Assembly (NCBI RefSeq): GCF_003206155.1
Contig: NZ_PZJV01000001.1
Location: 1,507,298 to 1,571,297 of the forward strand
Length of the DNA: 64,000 nucleotides
Direction of reading: 5' to 3'
From: Salinicola halophilus
GTDB lineage: Bacteria; Pseudomonadota; Gammaproteobacteria; Pseudomonadales; Halomonadaceae
The translations under genes were made by a program, and so were the position numbers. The notes under the pieces are model-generated. The model ran no database searches and was not told the DNA's origin. It saw only the letters and a program-made list of their open reading frames with translations. Shown here piece after piece: positions 30,472 to 39,020 of this stretch (positions within the stretch are counted from its first letter, which is position 1; every line of letters begins with the position of its first letter).

Positions 30472-31455
30472 ATGTTCTCCACCCCGACTCTCAAGCAGCT
30501 ACTGACGGGCGCTGCCATCGGTGTCGCCCTCGCCGGCAGCCAGGCCGTGTTCGCCGCCGACTACACACTCAAGTTCGGCCACCTGGCCAACGAGCAGAAC
30601 ATCTGGAACAAGGCCGCGCTCAAGTTCAAGGAGCTCGTCGAGGCCGACTCCGACGGTCAGATCGAGGTCCAGGTCTTTCCCAATGAGCAGCTCGGCAACG
30701 AGATGGACGTCATCAACAGTATCCAGCTCGGCACCGCCGATATGACGATCACCGGCGAGAGCCTGCAGAACTGGGCGCCCAAGGCGGCGATGATGGCCGT
30801 ACCCTATCTGTTCCGCGACGAGGATCACCTGCGCCAGGCGGTGGAGGGCGATATCGGCGACGAGATCGAACAGCAGATCACCGAGCGCACCGGGCTGGTA
30901 CCGCTGACCTGGTTCGAGCGTGGTCCCCGCGAGCTCACCTCCAACCGGTCGATCAAGACGCCGGAGGATCTCGACGGCATTCGCCTGCGTGTCCCCAACG
31001 TGCCGCTGTTCGTCGACACCTGGGAAGCGCTCGGCGCCCGCCCGACGCCGATGGCCTTCAGCGAAGTGTTCACTTCACTGCAGCAGAACACCATCGAAGC
31101 CCAGGAGAACCCGCTCAGCCTGATCGAGAGCGCCAGCCTCAGCGAAGTGCAGCAGTACGTGAACATGACCGACCACGTGCGCAGCTGGATCTACGTGGTG
31201 ATCGGCAAACAGAAGCTCGAGTCGATGCCGGACGACCTGCAGAGCGTGGTGCGCGACGCCGCCGCCGAGATGCAGACCTACGAGGCCGAGCTCTTCACCG
31301 AAGACCAGCAGCGCCTGAAGCAGTCGCTGCAGGACAAGGGCATGGAGTTCGTCGAAGTGGACCAGGCGGCTTTCGCCGAGAAGGCCGAGCCTGCGGTTCT
31401 CGACGCGCTCGACGACGAGCAGAGCGCACTCTACGAGCGTATCAAGGCGCTCTGA
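30472..31455 (+). CDS. TRAP transporter solute-binding protein (DctP family)
   Basis: A 327-residue periplasmic binding protein. A Sec signal peptide is clear (residues 1-28, ending in VFAADYTLKFGH; cleavage after VFA). The DctP fold shows ELTSNRSIKTPEDLDGIRLRV-type sequence in the middle, with the conserved Arg that grips the substrate carboxylate, and PTPMAFSEVFTSLQQ. It is the first gene of a complete TRAP set with the small and large membrane subunits. Context suggests a hexonate (for example L-gulonate or D-mannonate) as ligand. Ribosome site ACAGGAG precedes the ATG. Confidence 0.92.
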   Translation: MFSTPTLKQLLTGAAIGVALAGSQAVFAADYTLKFGHLANEQNIWNKAALKFKELVEADSDGQIEVQVFPNEQLGNEMDVINSIQLGTADMTITGESLQNWAPKAAMMAVPYLFRDEDHLRQAVEGDIGDEIEQQITERTGLVPLTWFERGPRELTSNRSIKTPEDLDGIRLRVPNVPLFVDTWEALGARPTPMAFSEVFTSLQQNTIEAQENPLSLIESASLSEVQQYVNMTDHVRSWIYVVIGKQKLESMPDDLQSVVRDAAAEMQTYEAELFTEDQQRLKQSLQDKGMEFVEVDQAAFAEKAEPAVLDALDDEQSALYERIKAL

Positions 31456-31513
31456 TCCGGCACCGGGGGCGACCCGCCTCCGGCTCCTCCCTCACTTTCG
31501 TTCGGAGCTTGCC

Positions 31514-32149
31514 ATGTCGAATCCCAAAGTGGATGTCGCCTCGAGCGGCACGGTCAAGGCGACCGACGCTGCCTCGCCGCCTGCCGATGTCTCGACGGAC
31601 ATCGAAGAGTCCCTCGAGGTGCTGACGCGGATACCGCGGCTCGGCGGGCCGCTCGGCAAGCTCGCCGATGCGCTCGACCGGCTGCTGCTGGTACTGGGAA
31701 TCGTCGCCCTCATCGCGCTGTCGCTGACGGTGCTGCTGCAGGTCGCCTCGCGCCTGTTCCTGCCCATCACGATCTCCTGGACCGAAGAGCTCACCCGCTA
31801 CTGCTTCATCTACATGGTGTCGCTGGGCGCCGGCGTGGTCCTGCACCGGCATCGCAACGTCAACGTCGAGCTCTTCCATGGGCGCCTCACGCATCGCGGG
31901 CGGGCGCTCTATCTGATCGTGATCTCGCTGATCACCCTCGGTTTCGTCCTCATGGTGCTGCCCAACGCCTGGCAGTTCGCCCAGATCGGCGCTTTCCAGA
32001 CCTCGCCGACGCTGCGCATCCCCATGGTCTACATCTTCTACTCCTCGGTGCTGCTGTTCGCCTCGCTGGCCTTCTACGCCGCGATCTGCACGCTCGAAGG
32101 GGTTCTGGCCCTGGTTCGTCCGGCTCCCCACGCCCGGAGTGAGAGCTAA
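31514..32149 (+). CDS. TRAP transporter small membrane subunit (DctQ family)
   Basis: A 211-residue inner-membrane protein with four hydrophobic segments (near residues 60-80, 97-117, 133-153 and 174-195). The DctQ motif FLPITISWTEELTRYCFIY with the conserved W-T-E-E-L is present, as is RHRNVNVELF. It has a long, charged N-terminal extension of about 50 residues. Its TAA stop shares one base with the ATG of the large subunit (TAATG), giving translational coupling. It forms the membrane carrier together with the DctM protein. Confidence 0.92.
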   Translation: MSNPKVDVASSGTVKATDAASPPADVSTDIEESLEVLTRIPRLGGPLGKLADALDRLLLVLGIVALIALSLTVLLQVASRLFLPITISWTEELTRYCFIYMVSLGAGVVLHRHRNVNVELFHGRLTHRGRALYLIVISLITLGFVLMVLPNAWQFAQIGAFQTSPTLRIPMVYIFYSSVLLFASLAFYAAICTLEGVLALVRPAPHARSES

Positions 32150-33429
32150 TGGAAATCGCCGTTCTCTTCGTCACCTTTCTGGTGCTGCTGCTGATCGGAC
32201 TGCCGATCGCCTTCTGCCTGGGCGTATCGTCGGTGGCCTATCTGCTGCTCAGCGACATCTCGCTGACCATCGTGCCCCAGCGCATGTTCTCCGGCATCGA
32301 CTCCTTCGTGCTGCTCTGCATCCCCGGCTTCGTGATGGCCGGCAACCTGATGAACGTGGGCAACATCACCCAGCACATCGTGCGCTTCTCCAACGCCCTG
32401 GTGGGACACATCCGCGGCGGGCTCGGGCTTGCCAACGTCGGCGGCTCGATGATCTTCAGCGGCATTTCCGGTACCGCCGTGGCGGACGCCGCCAGCATCG
32501 GCTCGGTGATGATCCCGGGCATGTCGAAGGCGGGCTACGACAAGCCGTTCGCCGCCGCCGTCACCGCCGCTTCTTCCACCATCGGCCCGATCATTCCGCC
32601 GAGCGTACCGATGATCATCGTCGGCTCGCTGTCGGGTATCTCGGTGGGCCGGATGTTCCTCGCCGGCGCCCTGCCGGGGCTGCTCCTGGGCGTGGCGATG
32701 ATGGTCACCGCCTACTGGCTGGCGGTGAAGCGCGGCTATCCCAAGGAGAAGCGGGCCACCTTCAAGGAACTGCTCACCGAAGGCCGCAGCGCGTTCTGGG
32801 CGCTGATGATGACCTTCATCATCCTCTACGGGATCATCGGCGGGCTCTTCACGCCGACGGAAGCCTCCATCGTCGCCAGTCTCTACGCCCTGCTGGTCGG
32901 CACCTTCGTCTACAAGGGGATCAACTGGCGCAATCTCGGCGGCATCTTCTCCGATACCGTCGTCACCTCGGCGGCGCTGATGCTGCTGGTGGGGCTGGCC
33001 AACCTGTTCGGCTGGATTCTCACCAGCCAGCAGATTCCGCAGCTGATCGCCGACGCCATTCTGGGCTTCAGCGACAACCCCATCGTGGTGATCCTGATTC
33101 TCAACGTCATCCTGCTCTGCGTCGGGGCGTTCATGGAGACCATCGCCGCGCTGATCATCCTCTTCCCGGCGCTGCTGGGTGTCGCCACCGGCATCGGCAT
33201 GGATCCGATCCATTTCGGCGTGATGGCGGTGCTCAACCTGATGATCGGCCTGACCACGCCGCCGGTCGGCGTCTGCCTGTTCGTCGTGTCGAGCATCGGC
33301 AAGCTGCCCATGCTGCGGGTGGCGAAAGCGATCGTGCCGTTTCTGATCTGCAACCTGATCGTGCTGATGCTGGTCGCCTTCGTGCCGGCGCTCTCGCTCT
33401 GGCTGCCCAACCTCTTGATGGGAAGCTGA
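32149..33429 (+). CDS. TRAP transporter large membrane subunit (DctM family)
   Basis: A 426-residue inner-membrane carrier with about twelve hydrophobic segments, driving Na+-coupled uptake of the ligand delivered by the DctP protein. Family motifs include IPGFVMAGNLMNVGNIT, the GISGTAVADAASIG segment and AASSTIGPIIPPSVPMI, and GLTTPPVGVCLFV near the end. Length is normal. It overlaps the DctQ stop by one base and is followed after 3 bases by the reductase gene, so transporter and catabolic enzymes form one transcript. Confidence 0.94.
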   Translation: MEIAVLFVTFLVLLLIGLPIAFCLGVSSVAYLLLSDISLTIVPQRMFSGIDSFVLLCIPGFVMAGNLMNVGNITQHIVRFSNALVGHIRGGLGLANVGGSMIFSGISGTAVADAASIGSVMIPGMSKAGYDKPFAAAVTAASSTIGPIIPPSVPMIIVGSLSGISVGRMFLAGALPGLLLGVAMMVTAYWLAVKRGYPKEKRATFKELLTEGRSAFWALMMTFIILYGIIGGLFTPTEASIVASLYALLVGTFVYKGINWRNLGGIFSDTVVTSAALMLLVGLANLFGWILTSQQIPQLIADAILGFSDNPIVVILILNVILLCVGAFMETIAALIILFPALLGVATGIGMDPIHFGVMAVLNLMIGLTTPPVGVCLFVVSSIGKLPMLRVAKAIVPFLICNLIVLMLVAFVPALSLWLPNLLMGS

Positions 33430-33432
33430 ACC

Positions 33433-34926
33433 ATGTCGACCCAACGGCCCCCTCACGTCACACCCGAACCCGCGCTCGTCACGCCGTCCGGCATCGGTAT
33501 CGTGCATCTCGGCCTCGGCGCCTTTCACCGCGCCCACCAGGCGGTCTACCTACAGGCATGCCTCAACCGCCTGGGCGGCGGGCACGGCGACGCCTGGGGG
33601 ATTTCGAGCGCCAACCTCCGTTCCAACCGCGCGCTGGTCGATCAGCTGCGCGCGAGCGACTGCCGTTACCGCGTGGCCGAGTTCCGCGACAGCGATCACG
33701 TCACGCTCAGAGAGATCACCGCCATTCGCGAGGCCCTCTACGCCGGTCCGGACGGCGACGACCGCGAGACGCTGCTTGCCCGCATGAGCGAAGCCAATGT
33801 GCGCATCGTCACGCTCACCGTCACCGAGAAGGGCTACTTCCTCAACCCGGCCAGCGGCGAGCTTTTGACCGACGCCGAACCGGTCCGCCACGACATCACC
33901 GCGCCGCACGCGCCGCATACCGCGCCGGGCATGCTGGTGGAAGCGCTCGCCCGCCGCCGCGAGGCCGGCACGCCGGCGTTCACCGTGCTCTGCTGCGACA
34001 ACATGCCGGAGAACGGTCGGCGCACGCGCCACGCCGTGGTGTCGCTGGCACGCCACCGTGACCCGGCGCTGGCCGAGTGGATCGAAGCCAAGGTGGCGTT
34101 CCCCTCGAGCATGGTCGATCGCATCGTCCCCGCGATGACCGATGCCGACCGTGAGCGCCTGGCGCAGATCGGCGTCGATGAGCCCGCCGCCGTGGTGGGC
34201 GAAGCGTTTCGCCAGTGGGTGATCGAGGAGAACTTCCCCCAGGGCCGCCCCGACTGGGCCGCGGACGGCGTGGAGATAGTCGACGACGTCACCCCGTTCG
34301 AGACGATGAAGCTTCGCCTGCTCAACGGCGCCCACTCGCTGCTCGCCTACGTCGGCACCCTGGCCGGCCTCGAGACGGTCGACGAGACGATGGCGCACCC
34401 GGCGTTTCGCACGCTGCTCGAGCGCTACTGGCAGCGCGAGGCGGCCCCGACCCTCGAGTTGCCCGCGGGCACCGACGTGGAGGCCTACACCCAGCGGCTG
34501 CTGGCGCGCTTTCGCAACGACAGCCTGCGCCATCGGCTGATCCAGATCGCCATGGACGGCTCGCAGAAGCTGCCCCAGCGCTGGCTCGCCGGCGCAGAGG
34601 CGCGCCTAGCCGCGGGCGAAGAAGCGCCGCTGACGGCCTTCGGCGTCGCCGCCTGGATTCGCTTCACCCAAGGGACCAACCTCGCCGGCACGCCGCACAC
34701 GATCAGCGATCCCTTGAGCGAGACTTTCGCCGCGCTGCATAACCGCCACACCGACGACCCAGCGGCGCTGACGCAGGCGTTTCTGGCACTCGACGAGGTC
34801 TTTCCCGCGGGGCTGGCGCGCGATGCCCGTTTCCGCGAACGCGTCACATTCTGCCTGGAACACCTCGAGCAACACGGCGTCGCGACGACGATCGATGCCA
34901 TCGTCCACGACCCGCGGGAGTCTTGA
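33433..34926 (+). CDS. uxuB: Mannitol dehydrogenase family oxidoreductase, probable fructuronate reductase
   Basis: A 497-residue polyol/hexuronate dehydrogenase. The N-terminal NAD-binding part has IVHLGLGAFHRAHQAVY and the C-terminal catalytic part MKLRLLNGAHSLLAYVG, the K-x5-N-x2-H signature. Substrate is assigned from context: uxuA follows 2 bp downstream, so reduction of D-fructuronate to D-mannonate (UxuB role) is most likely. Mannitol or arabinitol dehydrogenase activity cannot be excluded, as the family looks alike. The ATG lies 3 bases after the dctM stop; translation is probably coupled. Confidence 0.85.
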   Translation: MSTQRPPHVTPEPALVTPSGIGIVHLGLGAFHRAHQAVYLQACLNRLGGGHGDAWGISSANLRSNRALVDQLRASDCRYRVAEFRDSDHVTLREITAIREALYAGPDGDDRETLLARMSEANVRIVTLTVTEKGYFLNPASGELLTDAEPVRHDITAPHAPHTAPGMLVEALARRREAGTPAFTVLCCDNMPENGRRTRHAVVSLARHRDPALAEWIEAKVAFPSSMVDRIVPAMTDADRERLAQIGVDEPAAVVGEAFRQWVIEENFPQGRPDWAADGVEIVDDVTPFETMKLRLLNGAHSLLAYVGTLAGLETVDETMAHPAFRTLLERYWQREAAPTLELPAGTDVEAYTQRLLARFRNDSLRHRLIQIAMDGSQKLPQRWLAGAEARLAAGEEAPLTAFGVAAWIRFTQGTNLAGTPHTISDPLSETFAALHNRHTDDPAALTQAFLALDEVFPAGLARDARFRERVTFCLEHLEQHGVATTIDAIVHDPRES

Positions 34927-34928
34927 GT

Positions 34929-36110
34929 ATGGAAGCGACCTGGCGCTGGTTCGGCCCCGCCGACCCGATCACCCTCGCCGAGATTCGTCAGGCCGGGGCG
35001 ACCGGCATCGTCACCGCGCTGCACGACATTCCCAACGGCGTGGTCTGGCCGACCGAGGCAATCCTCGAGCGTAAACGCCAGATCGAGGCGGCCGGTCTGC
35101 GCTGGTCGGTGGTCGAGAGCGTGCCGGTGGCTGAATCGATCAAACAGGGAGTGCCGGAAGCCGAACGCCACCTCGAGAACTACCGCCAGACGCTCGCCAA
35201 CCTCGGCGCCTGCGGGCTGACGGTGGTCTGCTACAACTTCATGCCGATCCTCGACTGGACGCGCACCGATCTGGCCTGGCCGCTTCCCGGCGGCGGCACG
35301 GCGCTGCGCTTCGATCAGACGGCGCTTGCCGCCTTTGATCTCCATCTGCTCGAACGCGACGGCGCCGAGGCCGACTACAGCGATGCCGAGCGAGAGGCGG
35401 CCGCGCGCTATCTCGAGACCCTCGATGCCGGTGCCCGCCAGCGCCTGATCGACACGCTCATCGCCGGTCTCCCCGGTACCGAGGAGCACTACACCCTGGC
35501 GGACTTTCGCCAGGCGCTGACGGCGTATCGCGATATCGACGCCGAGCGGCTACACGCCAACCTGGCGGGTTTTCTGCGTGCGGTGGTGCCCGCCGCCGAA
35601 GCGGCCGGCGTGCGCCTGGCGATCCACCCCGACGATCCGCCGCGGGCGCTGCTCGGTCTGCCTCGCGTCGTCTCCACGGCGGCGGACGTGCAGAGAATCT
35701 TCGACGCCGTACCGAGCCCTGCCAACGGCCTCACCTTCTGCACCGGCTCCTTCGGCGTTCGCGCCGACAACGACCTGGTGGCAATGGCCGAGCGCTTCGC
35801 TTCGCGGGTGCACTTCGTCCACCTGCGGGCGACGCGGCGCGAGGCCGATCCGATGAGTTTCCACGAGGCCGAGCATCTCGACGGCGACGTCGACATGGTC
35901 GGCGTGATCGCCGCGCTGATCCACGAGGAGCGCCGACGCCGAGCCGACGGCCGGGAGGCGCATCGCCTGCCGATGCGTCCGGACCACGGTCATCACCTGC
36001 TCGACGATCTCAAGCGGGAGAGCCGCCCGGGCTATCCGCTGATTGGCCGACTCAAGGGGCTGGCAGAGCTGCGCGGGGTCGAGCACGCCGTGGCGCGTCT
36101 GCTGGCCTGA
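34929..36110 (+). CDS. uxuA: Mannonate dehydratase UxuA
   Basis: UxuA dehydrates D-mannonate to 2-keto-3-deoxy-D-gluconate; it is a TIM-barrel metalloenzyme unrelated to ManD. The 393 residues begin MEATWRWFGPADPITLAEIR and contain GIVTALHDIPNGVVW, AIHPDDPPRALLGLPR, TFCTGSFGVRADNDLV and FVHLRATRR, all family hallmarks that include metal ligands. An in-frame TTG at 34923 is rejected in favour of ATG 34929, which matches family N-termini and has GGGAG 8 bases upstream inside uxuB. It closes the hexonate operon. The next steps (KDG kinase, KDPG aldolase) are not in the window. Confidence 0.95.
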   Translation: MEATWRWFGPADPITLAEIRQAGATGIVTALHDIPNGVVWPTEAILERKRQIEAAGLRWSVVESVPVAESIKQGVPEAERHLENYRQTLANLGACGLTVVCYNFMPILDWTRTDLAWPLPGGGTALRFDQTALAAFDLHLLERDGAEADYSDAEREAAARYLETLDAGARQRLIDTLIAGLPGTEEHYTLADFRQALTAYRDIDAERLHANLAGFLRAVVPAAEAAGVRLAIHPDDPPRALLGLPRVVSTAADVQRIFDAVPSPANGLTFCTGSFGVRADNDLVAMAERFASRVHFVHLRATRREADPMSFHEAEHLDGDVDMVGVIAALIHEERRRRADGREAHRLPMRPDHGHHLLDDLKRESRPGYPLIGRLKGLAELRGVEHAVARLLA

Positions 36111-36256
36111 GCGCTCTGCCAGAAAAGTGTGACGCCGACGCGCATCCGAATTGCGGTCGGCGGTCTACGCTCAGTGAAGGGATTCGCCCTGCCCGTGAGG
36201 GTCGTCTTTGACGGCCGTCACGCGATTTGTTGCCAACCTCTCCGGGAGTGCGCCAC

Positions 36257-36658
36257 ATGCCGACCGCGACATCACCGAAAACCGCCAATAACCGCGCCCT
36301 GCTGGGCTTCTGCCTGGCGGCGAGCCTCGCCGCTCTGACCGGCGCCACCGCCACGACCGCCGCCGCAGCGGAGGGCGAACGCCTCAGCGGCGCCGACATC
36401 CGCCAGGAGGTGTGGGGGAATCGGGTTCAAGGGGCGATGGCCAGCGGCCAGCGCTACGACGAGGTCTACCGCGAAGACGGCACCATCGAGGGTGACGGCT
36501 ATACCGGCCAGGCCACCGTCGTCGATGACCGCATGTGCTTCGACTATGGCGACGGCGAGCCGACCTGCTACGGCGTGCGCCGGGACGGCGAGGCGAGCAT
36601 CGAGTGGCTCGACGGTGACGAGGTCGTCGGCGAGGGCGAACTCAGCGACGCCGACTGA
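36257..36658 (+). CDS. Secreted hypothetical protein
   Basis: A 133-residue protein with a likely Sec signal peptide (basic start, hydrophobic LLGFCLAASLAALTGATAT, cleavage near AAAAEG at about residue 37). The mature part is acidic with two cysteines (MCFDYGDGEPTCYGVRR), a possible disulfide. The repeated Gly/Asp-rich strands resemble small periplasmic proteins with an EDGTIEGDGYTG pattern, but I cannot name a family. The ATG at 36257 follows GGGAG. It stands alone after uxuA and converges with the LysR gene. Confidence 0.65.
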   Translation: MPTATSPKTANNRALLGFCLAASLAALTGATATTAAAAEGERLSGADIRQEVWGNRVQGAMASGQRYDEVYREDGTIEGDGYTGQATVVDDRMCFDYGDGEPTCYGVRRDGEASIEWLDGDEVVGEGELSDAD

Positions 36659-36696
36659 CGGCGAGAGGCCGGGACAGCGCCCGCCGCCAACCTCGT

Positions 36697-37605
36697 TCAG
36701 TCGATTCGCAGCCGTTCGCCCAGCCAGCGAATGCCGGCGTTGATCTTGGGGTTCAACTGTCGACCGCGCTGCCACAGCAGATGCAGGTCGAGGCCGGGCG
36801 AACGGTACGCGGGCAGGATCTCGACCAGCTCACCGCTTTCCAGCTCGCGCTCGATCAGCCAGGTCGCGAGCTGGGCCACGCCGAATCCCGCCTTGACCGT
36901 GCTCACCTGCGCTTCGGCACTGCCGAGCACCATCCGTCCTCGCATCACCCGGTGTTCGATCCCCCCGTCGCCGGTTTTCAACCGCCACGGCGTGGTCGCC
37001 CCGTCCGCCCTGCCGTAGAGAATGGCGTCTCGAGCCGGCAGATCGTCAATGCTTTCGACGCCCCGATGCCGCTCGACGTAGCTCGGAGCGGCGCAGAGTA
37101 TCAACGACTCCGTTCCCAGATGACGAAACCCCAGCGCCTCCGACGGCTGTCGGAAGGTGCCGATGCGCACGGCGATGTCCACGCCCTCTTCCACCAGATC
37201 GACGAAGCGGTCCGAGAAGACGACCTGCGGCTCGATGCCCGGGTGGTGATCGCAGAATGCCAGCAGTGACGGCATCACCTGCATCCGGCCGAACGTCGCG
37301 GGCAGATTGATCGTCAGGCGACCCACCGGATCGGAACCGTCCGCGGCGAGGATCGACTCGGCATCGGCAAGCTCTGCCAGCACCCGAGTGCAGGTCGCGT
37401 AGAACCCCGCCCCGGCATCGGTCAGCACCAGCCGGCGGGTGGTACGCGCGAACAGACGCGTCTCCAGTCGCGCTTCCAGCCGCCCCACGCTCTTGCTGAT
37501 CGCCGAGGTGGTCAGATTCAGACGCGCCGCCGCCGCCGTGAAGCTACCCAGGTCGGCGGCCGTAACGAACGTCTCGATTCCTTTCAAACGCTCCGACGAC
37601 ACCAT
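36697..37605 (-). CDS. LysR-family transcriptional regulator
   Basis: A 302-residue regulator with an N-terminal helix-turn-helix (residues 8-65; GSFTAAAARLNLTTSAISKS) and a LysR substrate-binding domain with SDRFVDLVEEGVDIAVRIG, the pattern of the CrgA/DsdC-like branch. It is transcribed divergently from the MFS transporter gene at 37730, and the 124-bp gap holds an inverted repeat, so it most likely controls that transporter. The inducer is unknown. Confidence 0.92.
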   Translation of the reverse strand: MVSSERLKGIETFVTAADLGSFTAAAARLNLTTSAISKSVGRLEARLETRLFARTTRRLVLTDAGAGFYATCTRVLAELADAESILAADGSDPVGRLTINLPATFGRMQVMPSLLAFCDHHPGIEPQVVFSDRFVDLVEEGVDIAVRIGTFRQPSEALGFRHLGTESLILCAAPSYVERHRGVESIDDLPARDAILYGRADGATTPWRLKTGDGGIEHRVMRGRMVLGSAEAQVSTVKAGFGVAQLATWLIERELESGELVEILPAYRSPGLDLHLLWQRGRQLNPKINAGIRWLGERLRID

Positions 37606-37617
37606 GACACGCCTCCG

Positions 37618-37640
37618 ATTGTGGACTCAGATTCCACTAT
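37618..37640. promoter_or_regulatory. Candidate LysR box between divergent regulator and MFS gene
   Basis: ATTGTGGA / TCCACTAT arms with a 7-base centre, matching at seven of eight positions. It lies 13 bases upstream of the regulator start, in the shared promoter region, where a LysR-type site is expected. Confidence 0.45.
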
Positions 37641-37729
37641 CCTGTGAAAAAACTCCGCAGTACAGATTCTATTTCCAGCGTTAGGCTAGGCGCCATCCAA
37701 TCTCCCCTAGCCATTCGCTGGAGTCTCTC

Positions 37730-38923
37730 GTGTCCTCGACCTCTTCTTCTCCCGCCGACCGGGCGGACGCCCCCGCCGGCCGCGGACTGTCGATCCTGCT
37801 GCTCGCGATCTCGGCGTTCGTGATCGTGACTACCGAGTTCGTCATCGTCGGCCTGCTGCCGTCACTGGCTCGCGACCTCGACGTGTCGATCTCGACGGCG
37901 GGTCAGCTCGTCACGCTCTTCGCGTTCACGGTCATGCTCTTCGGGCCGATACTCACGAGCCTGGTGTCGCACTTCGATCGTAAACGGCTATTCGTGGCCA
38001 TCCTGGTACTGTTCGCCGCGGCCAACACCCTGGCGGCGCTCTCCAGCAACCTGTGGGTACTGGCGATCGCGCGTATCATCCCTGCTCTGGCGCTACCCGT
38101 GTTCTGGGGCACCGCCAGCGAGACCGCGGCCAGCATCGCCGGCCCCGATCGCGCCGGCAAGGCGGTCTCCAATGTCTATCTGGGTATCGCCGGCGCGATG
38201 GTGCTGGGAATCCCGCTGGGTACGCTGGCCACGGGCGTCATCGGCTGGCGCGGCACCTTCTTCGCCCTGGCTTTGCTCTCCTTGCTGATGGCTGTCCTGC
38301 TGCAGATCGTCATGCCGACGCTGGAGCGTCCTTCGCGACTGCGCCTGAAAGAGCAGGCCAGCATCCTCAAGAGCCCGTTCTTTCTCGCCAATCTCGCCCT
38401 TTCCGTCGTCGTCTTCACCGCCATGTTCACCGCCTACACCTATCTCGCCGATCTACTCGAGCGACTGGCGGGCATTCCGTCGGACCAGGTGGGCTGGTGG
38501 CTGATGGGCTTCGGCGTCACCGGACTGTTCGGTAACTGGCTGGGCGGACAGTTCGTCGAGCGCGCGCCCCTGCGGGTGACCTTCATCGGCGTGGTGGCGC
38601 TGGCGATCGCCATCGCGGCGACCGTATCGGTGGCCGACCACCCGCTGCTGCTGGCCATCGCCATCGTCTTCTGGGGCATCGCCAATACCGCGCTCTATCC
38701 CATCTGCCAGGTTCGCGTCATGCAGGCCGCCACGCATGCCCAGGCGCTGGCCGGCACGCTGAACGTCTCCATGGCCAATGCAGGCATCGGCCTGGGGGCT
38801 ATCATTGGTGGGGCGGTCATCGAGCGTTTCGGCATGGTAAGCCTCGGCATGGTCGCCGCGGCGATCGCCCTGCTCGCGGCCGTGGCCATCCCGTTCATCC
38901 GCCGCTTGGGTCGCCAGGCGTGA
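37730..38923 (+). CDS. MFS transporter (DHA1-type efflux, 12 segments)
   Basis: A 397-residue major-facilitator protein with twelve hydrophobic segments. The loop 2-3 motif reads SHFDRKRLFVAIL and the motif C region LGIAGAMVLGIPLGTL lies in segment five, typical of proton-driven drug or metabolite exporters (AraJ/YdhP-like). It starts with GTG, preceded by GGAG at 37720-37723. The divergent LysR gene probably regulates it, and an EthD-like gene follows after a hairpin. Export of a small aromatic or sugar compound is possible but not readable. Confidence 0.88.
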   Translation: MSSTSSSPADRADAPAGRGLSILLLAISAFVIVTTEFVIVGLLPSLARDLDVSISTAGQLVTLFAFTVMLFGPILTSLVSHFDRKRLFVAILVLFAAANTLAALSSNLWVLAIARIIPALALPVFWGTASETAASIAGPDRAGKAVSNVYLGIAGAMVLGIPLGTLATGVIGWRGTFFALALLSLLMAVLLQIVMPTLERPSRLRLKEQASILKSPFFLANLALSVVVFTAMFTAYTYLADLLERLAGIPSDQVGWWLMGFGVTGLFGNWLGGQFVERAPLRVTFIGVVALAIAIAATVSVADHPLLLAIAIVFWGIANTALYPICQVRVMQAATHAQALAGTLNVSMANAGIGLGAIIGGAVIERFGMVSLGMVAAAIALLAAVAIPFIRRLGRQA

Positions 38924-38941
38924 CCCGGCGACGGCCGGGAA

Positions 38942-38968
38942 ATCGAGACCGGCGCTGCCGGTCTCGAT
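38942..38968 (+). terminator. Hairpin downstream of the MFS gene
   Basis: Perfect 12-bp stem ATCGAGACCGGC / GCCGGTCTCGAT with a 3-base loop starts 19 bases after the MFS stop. No T-run follows, so termination may be partial and the EthD-like gene may still be read through. Confidence 0.55.
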
Positions 38969-39020
38969 CTCAATCGCACGTTCGCGTGCACGCTATTTCA
39001 TGAATGACGGAGTCGAAGGA

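Noticed and set aside
32146-33537. Open frame of 463 codons on the minus strand opposite the TRAP DctM gene
   Set aside because: The translation is a His/Asp/Gln-rich low-complexity string expected from the complement of a membrane-protein gene; DctM on the plus strand is unmistakable.
34923-36110. TTG at 34923 as uxuA start, overlapping the reductase gene
   Set aside because: ATG 34929 matches the conserved N-terminus (MEATWRW) and has a properly spaced GGGAG; TTG would add two unconserved residues.
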